Below, in pieces: positions 21,150 to 33,258 of a DNA stretch of 64,000 nt (position 1 is its first letter; each line of letters starts with the position of its first letter). The stretch comes from Fereydounia khargensis (lineage: Eukaryota > Basidiomycota > Ustilaginomycetes > Urocystidales > Fereydouniaceae). Below the pieces are notes generated by a model, which saw only the letters and a list, made by a program, of their open reading frames with translations, made no database searches and was not told the DNA's origin. The DNA lies in the NCBI GenBank assembly GCA_026413255.1, contig JAOCZO010000015.1, positions 275,666 to 339,665 of the forward strand. The letters are read 5' to 3'. Both the position numbers and the translations under genes were made by a program.

Positions 21150-22927
21150 CGCTGAGGATAGAAGGCGCGTCAAGATCGTGTGTAATTAGGAGAATTGAGG
21201 GGATGGTCAAGGAACCAGTCTCTTGAAGGAAATAGTGCAAGGCGTGCGTGGGTCTAGATAGACTAGTACAAGTAGTAGCAGTAGAGAGAGGAGTAGAGAA
21301 TGTTGTTTGTTGATGGAGGAGACCGAGTTGGGGGACAGAACGGGTCTCCTTTTAACCCTTTGCTCGAAAGCTTGATGTCTCGAAGGTGCTTCTGTTAGGG
21401 AGCAGGAACATGGACTAGCAAGGCAGCACTGTCTCCGCTTGCACAATACTGGAAAGCGTGGGTCACCAGGCAGAGACTCGACTCTGCCTACTCCGAGTCG
21501 AGGCTGGTTGAGTCGCATTTCTCGGGGCAGCAGAAGCTGTAGCGAGCCAAAGCAGGGTTTCATTTGGGGTATCCGCTCAACGGGTGCGGCAAATGAGACG
21601 GGCGTGTGCGCATGGCGACATGGCGACATGGCGAACGCGTTTGAGCGGCAGCTTGAGCCGTGCACTGGTTGATTACGCCTTGCTCGGGGCTTGGCGAGGG
21701 TGCGCCACGTCCGGGCTGGACCATGGTTGCAATAGTGGGCCTATTCACCTTGCATTGTTGAATGGTGTGTAATGAAGCTCGTGCTGCTTCAATTGGTGAC
21801 AATCGGGCGGGAGTGTATAGTTTTTGTGGTAACGAGCACGCCCCGGATGGAAGGTTTCTTTTCAACGCGACGGTGAGGAATGGGGATGATCATCGCCTTG
21901 CTCTCGTTTCAATGTCGCTTGCGGTTACGTATTGTACAGTACAGCTCTGAACGTGCTCGGAGCCTTTTCTTCTTCAGGAACCGTTGGTAAGGAAGACTGG
22001 GATTGCAATGAAATGAACTGGCTAATGTTACTGAAAATCACAGCAAACTCGTACCTTGCGCCATCGGGGGGCTTTGTGTGCGCGTTGTCAACCACGTTCC
22101 TGCGACATGGCACTGCTCTGTTGCGATTGTGGTTTTGCAGTGGTAGTGTTGATGGTTGGGTCGAGGGTTTGCTCGTGTTGAGCCTATGCGGGTCCCATTG
22201 GCAACCGCAGTTTTGCATTTGGCTTGCGCTCCGGAGGATCCCGTCGATCGCTTCCTTTCCTTTGCCCAATCTGCAACTATTCCTGTTCCTGTTCCTGCTC
22301 CAGTTCCTTGGTCTTTGTTGGTCTCGCTATCACAAGTGTTAGTCATCGTAGCAGTCACAATCACTCTCTGATACAGGTTGCTGGGTTGCTGTTTGGACTG
22401 CGGGCTACTGTAGTTGCTGCTGCACAGTCCGGTCAAACTTGCGTGTGAGCCTGCATGCTGCGCGAATTTCGCCATGCACAGGTGCGCGATTTTCGCCCGT
22501 GATGAATCCGAAAAAAAAAAAAAAAAAAGGCACCGAGCTAGGGAAGGAGCAGCGAGCGAGAGCCCGACAGAGCGCAGTTGCAGGCCTGAACCTGACTGGC
22601 AGAGTACACTGCAAACAGTATAGGCCAAAGTGTTTGCTCGGGCGGCGCGTTTTTCGTTTTTTTGGACAGAACCCTAACCCCTCCTGCAGATCAGCTCAGC
22701 TCAGTGCAGTTCAGACCCGCCTCTGCTGCCTTCTGGATGGTCCGTGAATCTGTCAGTTTCGGTTCCTTCTTTCTTCTCTGTCTTTGCAGTTTCCCTCCAC
22801 TTTTTCTGTCTTTGCAGTCGTTTCCCTCAAACCACGACCACTCCGTCTCGGCTCGGCACAGCACGGGCAACGAAAGAGGTTGAGCTTGCACACATATATA
22901 CCCATCAGCAAGACAAGCACGACCAGA
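21150..22927. other. 1.8-kb divergent intergenic region
   Basis: It separates the Kex2-repeat gene (minus) from CCC2 (plus). It holds an A18 run at about 22511-22528, a TGTACAGTACAG word at 21933-21942 and a TATATA word at 22895-22900 just 28 nt before the CCC2 start. That is too close to be an ordinary TATA box unless the leader is almost absent. No gene is supported. Confidence 0.5.
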
Positions 22928-25900
22928 ATGGAGCGCTCTGACACCACCCTTCCCTCCCGCCACGCCCGTCTCTCGTCCAGCCTCCCCGTCACGCCTTCCT
23001 CGTCTTCCAAGAACCTCGCAGCCATGCGCGACACGGACGAGTCTACTCCCCTCCTGACCGGTACTTCCCAGCACCAATATACCCTTGCCAGCACCAGTAC
23101 CGGCTCTCCCTTGGCTCGCTTGCGAGTGAACGCCATCTGTCCCAACATTCATTGTCCCTCATGCATTTCCCACCTCTCTCAGCTTCTCACCCAACTCGTC
23201 ATCCCCAACGTGGCAATTCACAATGTATCTGTCTCCCTCATAGACCGATCTGTCCAACTCGAGGCCCATCTTCTCGCTGCTCCTCACGTTGGATCGATGC
23301 CCCTCCAAGCTAGCTCCGCATCCCAGCATCGTTTCCAGCGCCGCCATGCTGTTGAGAGCCTCAAGCTCATCGCAAATGTGCTCTCCGACGACGGCTTCCC
23401 AGTAGACTCGATCCAGGCCAGATCCCTCGAATCAGAACCCGGCCCCTCCTCTATGTCACGCAGCCTCAGCCACCCACATCTCCTCTCAACCAGCTTGCCT
23501 TCCCATCAACCTTCCACAGGCATCCGCCGGCTCGACATTGTCATTGATCGCGACGAGCTCTACCAACCTTTCCCATCTCGGCCCGCTCTCCCCACCACTC
23601 AGAGCCATCCAGTCGACATGCCTTTACCTACCACTCGCCATCGCACCGGCACCTTTATGTCCAACCTCTCCCATTCGCTCTCCCATGCTCTCTTGCCACT
23701 TGCCTCCCGTCGCGACCGAGAGTCACAGCAGCGAGAAAAGGAACGATGGCTCAAACACATCCAAGTCTGTCAAGCATGCCGAGACCAAATCCCTCGCGAT
23801 TCTGGTCCCGAGCACCCCGAGTCGGCCAAGGACAGCAATGCAGCCGTCTCGGTTCAAGTAGCAATCTCTGGAATGAGTAAGTGCACATCACTCGTCTGTT
23901 TTTCACGCCCCTTCATTTGGCTCATCGTCCCACAGCTTGCGCATCCTGTGTCAATTCAATCAACGGTGCGGTTGCCTCACTCGAGACCTCGAACCAGATT
24001 GCCCCAGGCACATTGCAAGACTTTCATGTCAATCTCCTTTCAGCCTCGGCTACCTTCATCGCCAAAGACTCTGACGTGCCCAAGGTACTTGAAGCTATCC
24101 AAGATGCTGGATTCGACGCCGAAGTAGTCAAGAAAGAGCAGCCCGGTCACAAGTTCAACTCGTCCGATCGCAAGTCATCTGCGAGCAATCTTGCCACCTC
24201 CACCGCCTGGCAAGCTACTTTGTCCATCAAGGGTATGACATGCGCAAGCTGTGTCAACGGCGTCAACAGTGCCATCCAGCCTTTCACCAAGCCAGACACA
24301 CCGATCCGCGTAACAGACCACCAGGTGAACCTGCTCGACTCGAGTGCCAGCCTCAGTCTCGAATCAGGTTCACAGACTACCCTCGACGCAGTCCGGTCTC
24401 ACATTGACCAGATTCGCGAGGCGATTGAGGACAGCGGTTTTGATGCCGAGGTGGTTCAGGTTGACAAGGTACCTGACAAGCCGCAGGCTAACCAGACCAC
24501 GCAGAGACGAACGGCCAGGGTCCGTATAGAAGGCATGTTCTGTGGCCACTGCGTCGCCAAAGTACGAGGCTTCTTTTCCGAGACGCAGGCATCCCACCCA
24601 GACTCGTTCCAGGTACAAGACGACGAGCTGGATGCATTCTCACTCAACCGGCCCTACGTGAGCTTCAACTACGTCTCGGATGCCTCGAGCAGCATCACGC
24701 TCCGATCGATCCTCGCCAAACTGGGTGCACTCGACCCTTCCTTCCAAGCGTCATACGCGCCACCGCCGTCTTTAGCATCCCGCTCGGCCGTGCTGGCCAA
24801 GAAGGAGCTCGACAGTCTCATCAATCGGCTGATCATCGCATTCATCTTTGCCATTCCAACTCTGCTCTTCTCCATGATTGCGCCACTGCTCTTGCCCATG
24901 GATCATTCGATAAATCGCCGCCTCAACATGCTTGTTTGGGGAGGCGCCACTTTCGGCGAGGTGCTCATGTGGGCTATTTCCACGCCTGTCCAGTTTGGAG
25001 TCGGCAGTATCTTCTTCCAGCGCGCCTACAAGTCGGTTGCGTCCGTGTGGCGCAAGGGCCGCAGCTGGAACGAGCGCCTGTTCCGCTTTGGCAATATGGA
25101 CGTGCTCGTAGCGTTGGGTACGTCCATAGCCTACTTTACCTCACTGGCCTTTCTTGTCGTCGATGTGGTGCGGGGCCCGCGCTCGCTTCCGGGCCGAGCG
25201 CGTGCGCAGCTCAGCAGCTACCAGGAGCAAGAAGCTGAGATGGGCATGACATACTTTGAGGTCTCGGTTTTCCTCATCTTTTTCATCCTCCTCGGTCGTG
25301 TCATGGAGTCAGTGAGCAAGAAAAAGACAGGCGACGCAGTGGCCGAGCTGGGCAAGATGAAGCCGACCTCCGCACAGCTCATCCTGGATCCTTCTCGGCC
25401 AACACAGAGCCGCACGGACACAGTGGCCGTAGACCTGCTCGAGATCGGGGACTTGGTCCTCATTCCCTCGGGCTCATCCCCACCCCTCGATGGTACGTTT
25501 GTGGGCAGCAAAGCCCAATTCGACGAAAGCAGTCTGTCCGGCGAAGCAAGACCCGTCAGCAAGAAGCACGGAGACGAGGTCTTCTCTGGCACAGCGAACG
25601 TGAGCTCGCATCCAGTCATCGCGCGCGTGTCCACGCTGCCGGGACACAGTATGATCGACGACATCCTCGACGTGGTGCGAGAGGCTTCGGGCCGCAAAGC
25701 GAGCATCGAGCAGCTAGCGGACGCAATCACGGGTATATTCGTGCCGTGCATTGTCTACCTCTCACTGTTCGTGCTGGCACTCTGGTCCCTGATTCTCTAC
25801 CGTGGATGGGTGAGCGACCAGTGGATCCGTGACCACGTTCCACACTACCGCGAGAGTGGGGCACGTTTCCTCTTCGCGCTCCAGTTTGCCATCAGCTGTC

Positions 25901-27114
25901 TACTCATCTCGTGTCCTTGTGCAATCGGTCTGGCGGCACCTACCGCCCAGCTGTCGGGAATTGGCCTCGCAAGCCAACAGGGGATTCTTGTCAACGGAGG
26001 CGGCGAAGCGTTCCGTACTGCGAGCGCTGCTGCACGCGGCAAGAAGAAGCTTACTGTCGTATTTGACAAGACGGGTACGATCACGCGCGGCGAGGCTGGG
26101 ACGATCGTCGACCATGTCTTTCTTTCCGGGGGCAAAGTGGACGAGCAAGTACTGCTGAAGTGTGTCGCACTAGCCGAGCAGGGAAGCACGCACCCCATTG
26201 GGGTGAGTCTGCGCTCCTTCTGCCAGGCGAGGCTGGAGGACTCCAAGGCGCACGAGGACCCGTCGCTCGAGAGCGTGGAGGAGGAAGCGGGTAAAGGAAT
26301 GCGTGCTCACTTCCGCCTGACGGACGGGAGCGAGGTGGAGCTGCTGGTGGGCAACCGAAAGCTGATGGACAGCGCTGGAGTGACGTGGACGGCGGACCTC
26401 GAGTCGACCGTGTCCCAGTGGCAGGGCGAAGCCAAGTCGGTCGTATTTATCGCCACCGCAGCTGGCGGGCTGAGTGCGGCGCTAGCTGTGTCTGATACGA
26501 TCCGGCCCGAGGCGGGATGGGTGATCCGCTACCTGCGGGAGCGGTACGACGCAGACGTGTGGATGGTGAGCGGAGACAACGAGCGCACAGCGCGTGCAGT
26601 CGCTGCCGCCGTCGGTATCGCCGACACGAATGTTGTCGCGGGCGTGCTGCCCACTGAGAAACGGGACTGGGTCGAAGCGCTCCAGTCCGGACGCAGCCTG
26701 GAACCGGCGTCCCCGCGCTCGGTCGTTTGTTTCGTAGGAGACGGGATCAACGACTCGCCCGCCATCGCGGCGTCGGACCTCGGTATCGCGCTGGGCTCAG
26801 GATCCTCCATCGCCCACAGCAGCGCCGACTTTATCCTCCTCCAGCGCACCGCGCCGCTCGTGTCTATCGCCTCGGTCCTGTCGCTCGCACGTGCAACGGA
26901 CCTCAAGATCCTGTCCAACTTTGCATGGGCGTTCGTATTCAACGTCAGCCTGGTCCCCATCGCCGCGGGCATCCTCATGCCCCTCGGCATCAAACTAGGC
27001 CCCGAGTTATCCGGAATGGCCATGGCACTCAGCAGCACTAGCGTCGTACTCAACTCGCTCAGTCTCCGTCTCTGGTCTCCACCGAAACGCATTACATCCT
27101 ACTACTCTACTTAG
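22928..27114 (+). CDS. CCC2: Copper-transporting P1B-type ATPase (1,375 aa)
   Basis: It pumps Cu(I) into the late secretory pathway to metallate multicopper oxidases. Exons 22928-23876 and 23936-27114 flank a 59-nt intron that splits the Thr codon of the second metal-binding motif. Four heavy-metal-associated modules are visible: a degenerate one with HCPSC (about 73-77), then TCASC at 317-321, TCASC at 418-422 and FCGHC at 518-522. The ATPase core follows with the SGEA actuator loop at about 851, CPC in the membrane at 976-978, phosphorylation motif DKTGT at 1027, HP at 1069 and GDGIND at 1251-1256. It is longer than yeast Ccc2 (about 1,000 aa) because of the extra N-terminal modules and a Ser/Pro-rich linker (about 170-300). 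The last bases overlap the alternative exon of the convergent cyclophilin gene. Confidence 0.97.
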
Positions 27115-27338
27115 CGAGGGAGACCGCCCGGGCCCCCGGCAAGACGCGAGTACGCGCCCCGACCGTGCTCGAGCGTCTTTTCCACACCTCCCAGCCGCCA
27201 GACTGTAAAGCCGGCCACACCACCGACGAGAAGGAGGAAAAAGAAGAACCCCCCGAATCCACTGCTGCTCGTGTCCGGTCGAACCGCGTCCTCCGCCACT
27301 GCGGCCGCTGACGGCGAAGGCTCGACCGGCGTCGGTGT
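27111..27338 (-). CDS. Putative alternative terminal exon of the ER cyclophilin (membrane anchor)
   Basis: A 76-codon open segment on the minus strand is preceded by a good acceptor (CTTCTTCATACAG). It has no ATG, so it could be translated only after splicing from an upstream exon. It encodes a Pro/Ala linker, a clear transmembrane span (GGFFFFLLLVGGVAGFTVW) and a basic 28-residue tail. The upstream cyclophilin exon has the donor AAG|GTGAAG at 27540/27539, and the join is in phase. Its product would be a 278-aa, type I membrane-anchored cyclophilin. The stop (TAA, 27113-27111) shares the tetranucleotide TTAG with the stop of CCC2 on the other strand. Confidence 0.6.
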   Translation of the reverse strand, partial: TPTPVEPSPSAAAVAEDAVRPDTSSSGFGGFFFFLLLVGGVAGFTVWRLGGVEKTLEHGRGAYSRLAGGPGGLPR

Positions 27339-27521
27339 CTGTATGAAGAAGGATCAAATCAAATTTGGTTTCAGAACCTCGTTTTGCTATTCTCAACTCG
27401 ACTGTGGATTCTAGAACAGACAGGGAACGGGCGCGATATGTAAAGAGGAGGAGAGGCGTCCCTCGCCCGACACGACAGCGGGACAAGGAAGAGGTTGAGT
27501 GGGATTGGGTTGGGTTGGGTT

Positions 27522-28307
27522 TCAAAGCTCGTCCTTCACCTTTGCAGCAGAGTCGGCGCCGTCCTTAAGCTCGCCCGACTTTTTGACGGTAACAGCATCG
27601 ACGGGCTTATCCATGGGTCCCTTGGGTACCTTCTCAATGTACGAAACGACGTCCATGCCCTCAATGACACGGCCAAAGACTGCCAAGACCAAAAGACAAC
27701 AAACCAAGTGAGAAGCTTGTTTGACTCTCAGGGGACCGAGGGCGGAGGAAATACTTACCAACGTGCTTGCCATCAAGCCAGGCAGTCTTGACGGTGCAGA
27801 TGAAGAACTGGGAGCCGTTGGTGTTGGGGCCGGCGTTAGCCATGCTGAGAACACCAGGACCAGTGTGCTTGAGCTTAAAGTTCTCGTCCTTGAACTTGTT
27901 TCCGTAGATCGAGTAGCCACCACGGCCGTTGCCGAGCTCAAAGTCACCGCCCTGGATCCTGCAAGACCAAAAAATGGCGCGTAGCTGTCAGCAGCAGCAA
28001 CAACAAGAGCAACACACTAGGGCGGTACGGGGACGTACATGAAGTTGGCAATGACACGGTGGAACGAGCTGCCCTCGTATCCGTAGCCCCTCTCGCCGGT
28101 GGCAAGGACGCGGAAGTTTTCGGCGGTGATGGGCACGTCGTTGCCGTAGAGACCGAGGACGATGCGACCGACATCCTTGTTGCCGTGCTGAATGTCAAAG
28201 TAGACCTTGTGCGTCACCACGGGCTCCGAGTCGGCCGCGGTGCCAAAGGCGAGCATGAGCGCCGCGGTGAAGACGGCAAAAAGTGTAGAGAGGCTGAGCA
28301 GCTTCAT
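27522..28307 (-). CDS. ER cyclophilin (peptidyl-prolyl isomerase) with KDEL tail (208 aa)
   Basis: It catalyses cis-trans isomerisation of Xaa-Pro bonds in the ER lumen, like cyclophilin B. Three exons, 28307-28039, 27958-27759 and 27679-27522, are in phase across 80- and 79-nt introns (GTACGT and GTAAGT donors). Residues 1-24 are a signal peptide. The catalytic core is intact: SFHRVI (the active-site Arg), [27 protein letters not shown], and the W of [13 protein letters not shown]. The C-terminus is VKDEL, a retrieval signal. The VKDEL codons start with GTGAAG, which can also act as a 5' splice site leading to a membrane-anchor exon at 27338-27111. The two forms would differ only in how they stay in the secretory pathway. 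The core isomerase call is firm; the splicing is inferred. Confidence 0.95.
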
Positions 28308-30836
28308 GGTGTTGGGGGGGAGATGGTGGTAGGGAGGGGATCAAGTCTCTCGCCATGGCGTGCTGTGTGGGTCGGCTGCGGGCCTCGCTGGCACCTGGGC
28401 GAATCAGCGGGCGAGAAGTGACAGAAATTGCGCGGTTGGTCGGCTTGCTTTTCTTCGCGCACGACCCACCCATCCCCGCGGGGTCCCCGATTTCGCAGAA
28501 AATCTACCCCGATTTCCCGATGTGGTTGCGTGGTCGATGGGGCAGCATGAGATGCACTTCTGTTGCTAGCTTGCAGATCAGTCGACATGACTTTGCATCG
28601 CATACCGGAAGAAGCTGGACGTTGGACCTCCGGTTGACCAGCACAACTAGAGTTGCCGGTCTGGAAGAGGCGTTGGTGGCCGGCCTGCGCAGACCTTGCG
28701 AATAACAGGTGGTGGCGCGTCGCAGGAGGCAGCCACCGGACGAAGCTCGGTCAATCTCTCGGTCAAGCTCGGAACATGAGGCCCAATCACATGGCCCTAC
28801 GGCGGAGTGTGTCGTTCTGTCGTCCATCTCAAATAGGACACACGCATGCTCCAGCGCTGTGTTACACTACTGGAGCCAGTCGACCCCGCGTTGGGCCCCG
28901 CGCTGCGCTGCGCCCATCCTCCCCGTGGGTACCGTGCCACTCACTCACTCGCAGAGGCCAGCCAGCGTTCAGTACAATCCTGCGTGTACCGTAAAGAGGC
29001 GGATGAGCACCGATCCACTACCGAGGGCAATCCCCATCACATTGTTTGCCCTTTCCATTCTGCTGAGTATCCGGTCAAGACCGAAATCGATGGGACTGAG
29101 AACGAGTGTGTGGCTGGCCGGGTCGGGTGTCGGGTCCGTATCGATGGAACGGTCGGAAGCGGAAAGCTCACAAATTCCACACCTTGACACTGTAGTAGGA
29201 ACTTTTTCCGTGTGAGGGATTTGCGTTGCATCGACAAGCGCAGTCAGAAGCAAGATGGGGGTAAATGTACTGTATCGGCAGCTGATGTCGATCGATAGAT
29301 ACAGTACTGTACAGTAGCTCGAACGCCAGATACAGTAGAAGATCGTTTGGACCATTTTTGTTGGCTTGCCTGCTTGCCTGCTTTTGCTGCTGCCAAACTG
29401 GAATTTTGACAACTCCCGCCTCGCTCGCTCTCTGCTGCTGCCGTGAGGTATCGTTGGGGGGATGCATCCGGTTGTGTCTCACTGCACGCGCGTTTGCTGC
29501 TGCTGCTGCTGCTGCGGGCGGCGACCCTTGCCTCGCCTGGCCTTGCCGTGCGGTGCGGTGCGGTGCGGTGCAGTGCTTGTTGAATTTTGGCCATGTCTAG
29601 GCCCGCCGTGCACATCCGGAAAGCCAGACCAAGCTCTCACTACCGTGGTTACAGGAGCTTGGAAACTCGATACAAAGAAAGCAAGCAAGTTTGTTCGGAC
29701 AGAACAGCCGAGTCACCGTCGAATGAGGAAAAAGCAAGGCAAACCAAACCAGGAATCAACTGACTGAGCGATGCCAGGTACCCTACCGTACAGTACTGTA
29801 CCGTACCGTACGGGCAGAGAAAGCATGGCGTGGCCGGCGGGCTCTGTGTGGGTTCATTCTCGGTTACAAGGAGCAGAGCATCGTGTCGCGCGGATTGAAC
29901 CGTGCGCCGCCCGTTTTGTATTTGTTGGCCGCCGCGACTGACGGAGGGTAAAGGAAAGGGGGCCCAGCCTAGCCCAGCGCAGCCCAGCCTAGCCATGCGA
30001 TGGATGCATTGCGCTGCGCGTTGCTTGGCTGGGAAATCGGCCTGGGACTGAGACTGGGAATGGGGCTGGGGCTAGGTCTGGGACTGCCCTCTGCTTGCTT
30101 TGCTTTCTCTCTGCTCTTCTCGATGTTTCCCCACAAAGACAAAGTGGAGTTTGACTTGTCAGTTCGCAGTTCGCAGTTCGCAGTTCGCAGTTCTCAATTC
30201 TCAGTTACGAGGGTGCGGGCTGCCCTGCACCTGCACCTGCACCTGCACCACACACCGAAATCAGTCAGAACGACGGCAGAATTCGAGCGCGCATTGCCCG
30301 CATAGCGCGAGGCACCTGACCGGCCTTCTCCCTTCTCCCCTTCCGGCCATCTTGCGCTCCTTCCCTTGCTTGTCGTCCTGCCCAAAGCCACTCTGTCATC
30401 CACTGAGACTGATCCACCCAGCTCAGCCCAGCCAAGAATAAGCCATCCTTTTTGCCAACAATCCCGATTCTCGAGTGTGCATAGTGCGTCCAGTTCAGAG
30501 CTGAGCTGTGCATCTGCCCCCCACGCCTTGCCTGTCCGGTGCATCTCCCATCCTCATCCTCAACCTCATCCTCATCCTCATCCTCATCCCCATCCGAGTT
30601 CCCTGCTTTGCTTCTCCCCCTCGCAACTCACCCGCTTTCTCTCCTTCCATATTTATCGACCACCAACGCTCGCCTTCGCGCAGTCCCTTCACACTTCCTC
30701 CCCGTCGCTTGCTCTCCTCCTTCTACTCTGCCCCAGGTCAGGCAGGCCGTCTGTCGCTCAATCTCTCTCTCCCATCCTCTTTTCTCTGCCCCTCCGAACG
30801 GTCTCTAGCTAGCCAGCTAGCAAGCAAGCAAGCACA
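28308..30836. other. 2.5-kb divergent intergenic region with many short repeats
   Basis: It lies between the cyclophilin gene (minus) and glycogen synthase (plus). It is crowded with short tandem tracts: ACAGTACTGTACAGT at 29301-29315, a GCGGT pentamer run at 29545-29576, ACAGTACTGTACC at 29790-29802, a CAGTTCG heptamer run at about 30160-30193, CACCTG hexamers at 30223-30249 and CTCATC hexamers at about 30550-30590. The final 250 bp before glycogen synthase are pyrimidine-rich, as in strong fungal promoters. No coding exon is supported. Confidence 0.55.
29545..29576. repeat. (GCGGT)n pentanucleotide tract
   Basis: Five to six GTGCG units with end variants, in intergenic DNA. It belongs to a wider set of 5-nt tandem runs found between genes in this window. 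Confidence 0.8.
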
Positions 30837-33258
30837 ATGGGCGAGAAGCGTGATGTTCACAACCCGCTACTCTTCGAGTGCGCTTGGGAGGTTGCCAACA
30901 AGGGTAAGTGCTCTGCTGGTCCGCGCATTCACCCGCTCATGCATCATGACACTAACATCCACTCGCCCTGCCTTGCTCCCACCCATCAATCGATCACAGT
31001 CGGTGGTATCTACACGGTCATCAAGACCAAGGCTCCCGTCACCCACCAGGAGTATGGCGACCGCTACTGCCTCATTGGCCCGCTTTCTTACAAGACAGCG
31101 CCCATGGAGGTTGAGGCTCTCGAGCCCGAAGAGCCAGCGCTCAAGGAGACCCTGGACAGCATGAAGGCAGCCGGCATCAAGTTTCTCTACGGCCGATGGC
31201 TTATCGAGCGTGCTCCTCGCGTTCTCCTCTTTGACACGGGCAGCATGTACCACCGCATGGACGAGTGGAAGGGCGATCTCTGGAACCTAGCTGGTATCCC
31301 CACACCGCCAAACGACCACGAGACTAACGAGACCCTCGTTTTCGGTTACATTGTTGCGTGGTTCCTCGGCGAGGTACGTCTGCCATTCTCTTTTCCCCCT
31401 TTAGACCAAGAACCGGAAACTGAACTGCCGCTTTTTTTTTTTCATTTCCGCCTCGATACAGTTTGTGACCAGGGAGCGCAAGCGAGCCGTCATTGCCCAC
31501 TTCCACGAGTGGCAGGCCGGTCTTGCCATCCCGCTCTGCCGCAAGCGCCAGATCGACGTGACCACCATTTTCACCACGCACGCCACTTTGCTCGGCCGTT
31601 ACCTCTGCGCCGGTAGTGTCGACTTTTACAACAACCTCCAATACTTTGACGTGGACCACGAAGCTGGAAAGCGTGGTATTTACCATCGTTACTGCATCGA
31701 GCGATCTGCCGCGCACTGCGCAGACGTCTTCACCACGGTCAGCCACATTACTGCCTACGAGAGCGAGCACCTGCTCAAACGCAAGCCTGACGGTGTCCTG
31801 CCAAACGGTCTCAATGTGGTCAAGTTTTCCGCCATGCACGAGTTCCAGAACCTGCACGCCATGTCCAAGCAAAAGATCAACGAGTTTGTCAAAGGCCACT
31901 TTTACGGCCACTACGACTTTGACCTCGACAATACGCTCTACTTTTTCACTGCCGGCCGGTACGAGTACCGCAACAAGGGAGTTGACATGTTCATCGAGTC
32001 GCTTGCGCGGCTCAACTACCGCCTTCAGAAGAGTGGCTCCAAGATGACGGTGGTTGCCTTTATCATCATGCCCGCCGCTACTAACTCGTACACGATCGAG
32101 GCGCTCAAGGGCCAGGCAGTCACCAAGCAGCTCCGCGATACGATCGAGCAGATCCAGGCGCGTGTCGGCGAGCGCCTCTTTGACAGGACGGCGCGCTACC
32201 AGGGCGAGACGGGCTCTGACATTATTGACCCTGCGACGCTTCTCTCTGACGCAGACAAGATTGCGCTCAAGAAGCGTGTCTTTGCCCTCAAGCGCAACTC
32301 GCTCCCGCCTGTCGTGACGCACAACATGGCTGATGACGCCAACGACCCGATCCTTAACCAGATCCGCCGTGTGCAGCTGTTCAACCGCACCTCGGACCGC
32401 GTCAAGATTGTGTTCCACCCCGAGTTCCTCAACGCCAACAACCCGATCCTCGGTCTCGACTATGAAGAGTTTGTGCGAGGTTGCCACATGGGTGTCTTCC
32501 CCTCGTACTATGAGCCTTGGGGCTACACGCCTGCCGAGTGCACGGTGATGGGTATTCCATCGATCACCACCAACCTGTCCGGATTTGGCTGCTTCATGGA
32601 GGACACGATCGAGAACAGCGAAGACTATGGTATCTATATTGTAGACCGTAGGATGAAGAGTGTTGACGACAGCGTGAACCAGCTCACGGACCAGATGTAC
32701 CAGTACACGCAAAAGACGAGGAGGCAGCGTATCAACCAGCGAAACCGAACAGAGCGACTCTCTGAGCTGCTCGACTGGAAGCGCCTGGGTCTTGAGTACG
32801 CCAAGGCACGACAGCTTGCGCTGCGTCGTGCGTATCCGGACTCGTTCGCTGAGGAGGACACGATTGAGAGCTACTTTGACGACCTGGCACCAGGCGGCAA
32901 GGTGCCTCCGCCGCTCTCGATGCCTGGCTCGCCTCGACTGGCGACCAACTCGGGCACGCGAACGCCAGGCGAGTTTGGCACGCTGACGGAAGAGCTGCAA
33001 GGCCTTAGCACGTCCGACTACCGTGGTCACCAGAACTTCTGGAGGGCAATGAGCCAGCACGGCTCGGACGACGAGGAGGAGGCGTACAAGTTCCCACTCG
33101 TGATGAAGTCGAGGACGCGCGGCACGTCTGTAGGCAGCATGAGCGGAGCGTCGACACCCGGCATTGGGGGAAGCAAGACGCTGTCGAGCGCCGACCTGGA
33201 CAAGGCAGACCAGGCGCTGAGCCACCACAATGGCCCGAACGGCACCAACGGCTACTGA
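30837..33258 (+). CDS. GSY1: Glycogen synthase (745 aa)
   Basis: It extends glycogen from UDP-glucose in the cytosol (GT3 family). Exons 30837-30903, 31000-31373 and 31462-33258 are in phase across 96- and 88-nt introns. The N-terminus [22 protein letters not shown] is the family signature that binds UDP-glucose. The catalytic pair sits in [10 protein letters not shown] (Glu498 and Glu506, matching E-x7-E of yeast Gsy2). The Arg-rich helix [18 protein letters not shown] (about 566-583) is the glucose-6-phosphate activation site, so allosteric activation should be kept. The C-terminal roughly 100 residues are Ser/Thr/Pro-rich with several SP and TP sites, where yeast synthases are inhibited by phosphorylation. 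Length is close to that of yeast Gsy1/Gsy2 (about 705 aa). Confidence 0.97.

Noticed and set aside
22669-22681. CCCTAACCCCT word resembling fungal telomere repeat
   Set aside because: Only one and a half units, in the middle of a promoter region; not a telomeric array.
29880-29905. Possible tRNA B-box (GGTTCAATCC on the minus strand)
   Set aside because: The flanking bases do not form a T-arm stem, and no A-box or acceptor stem could be found at the right distance.
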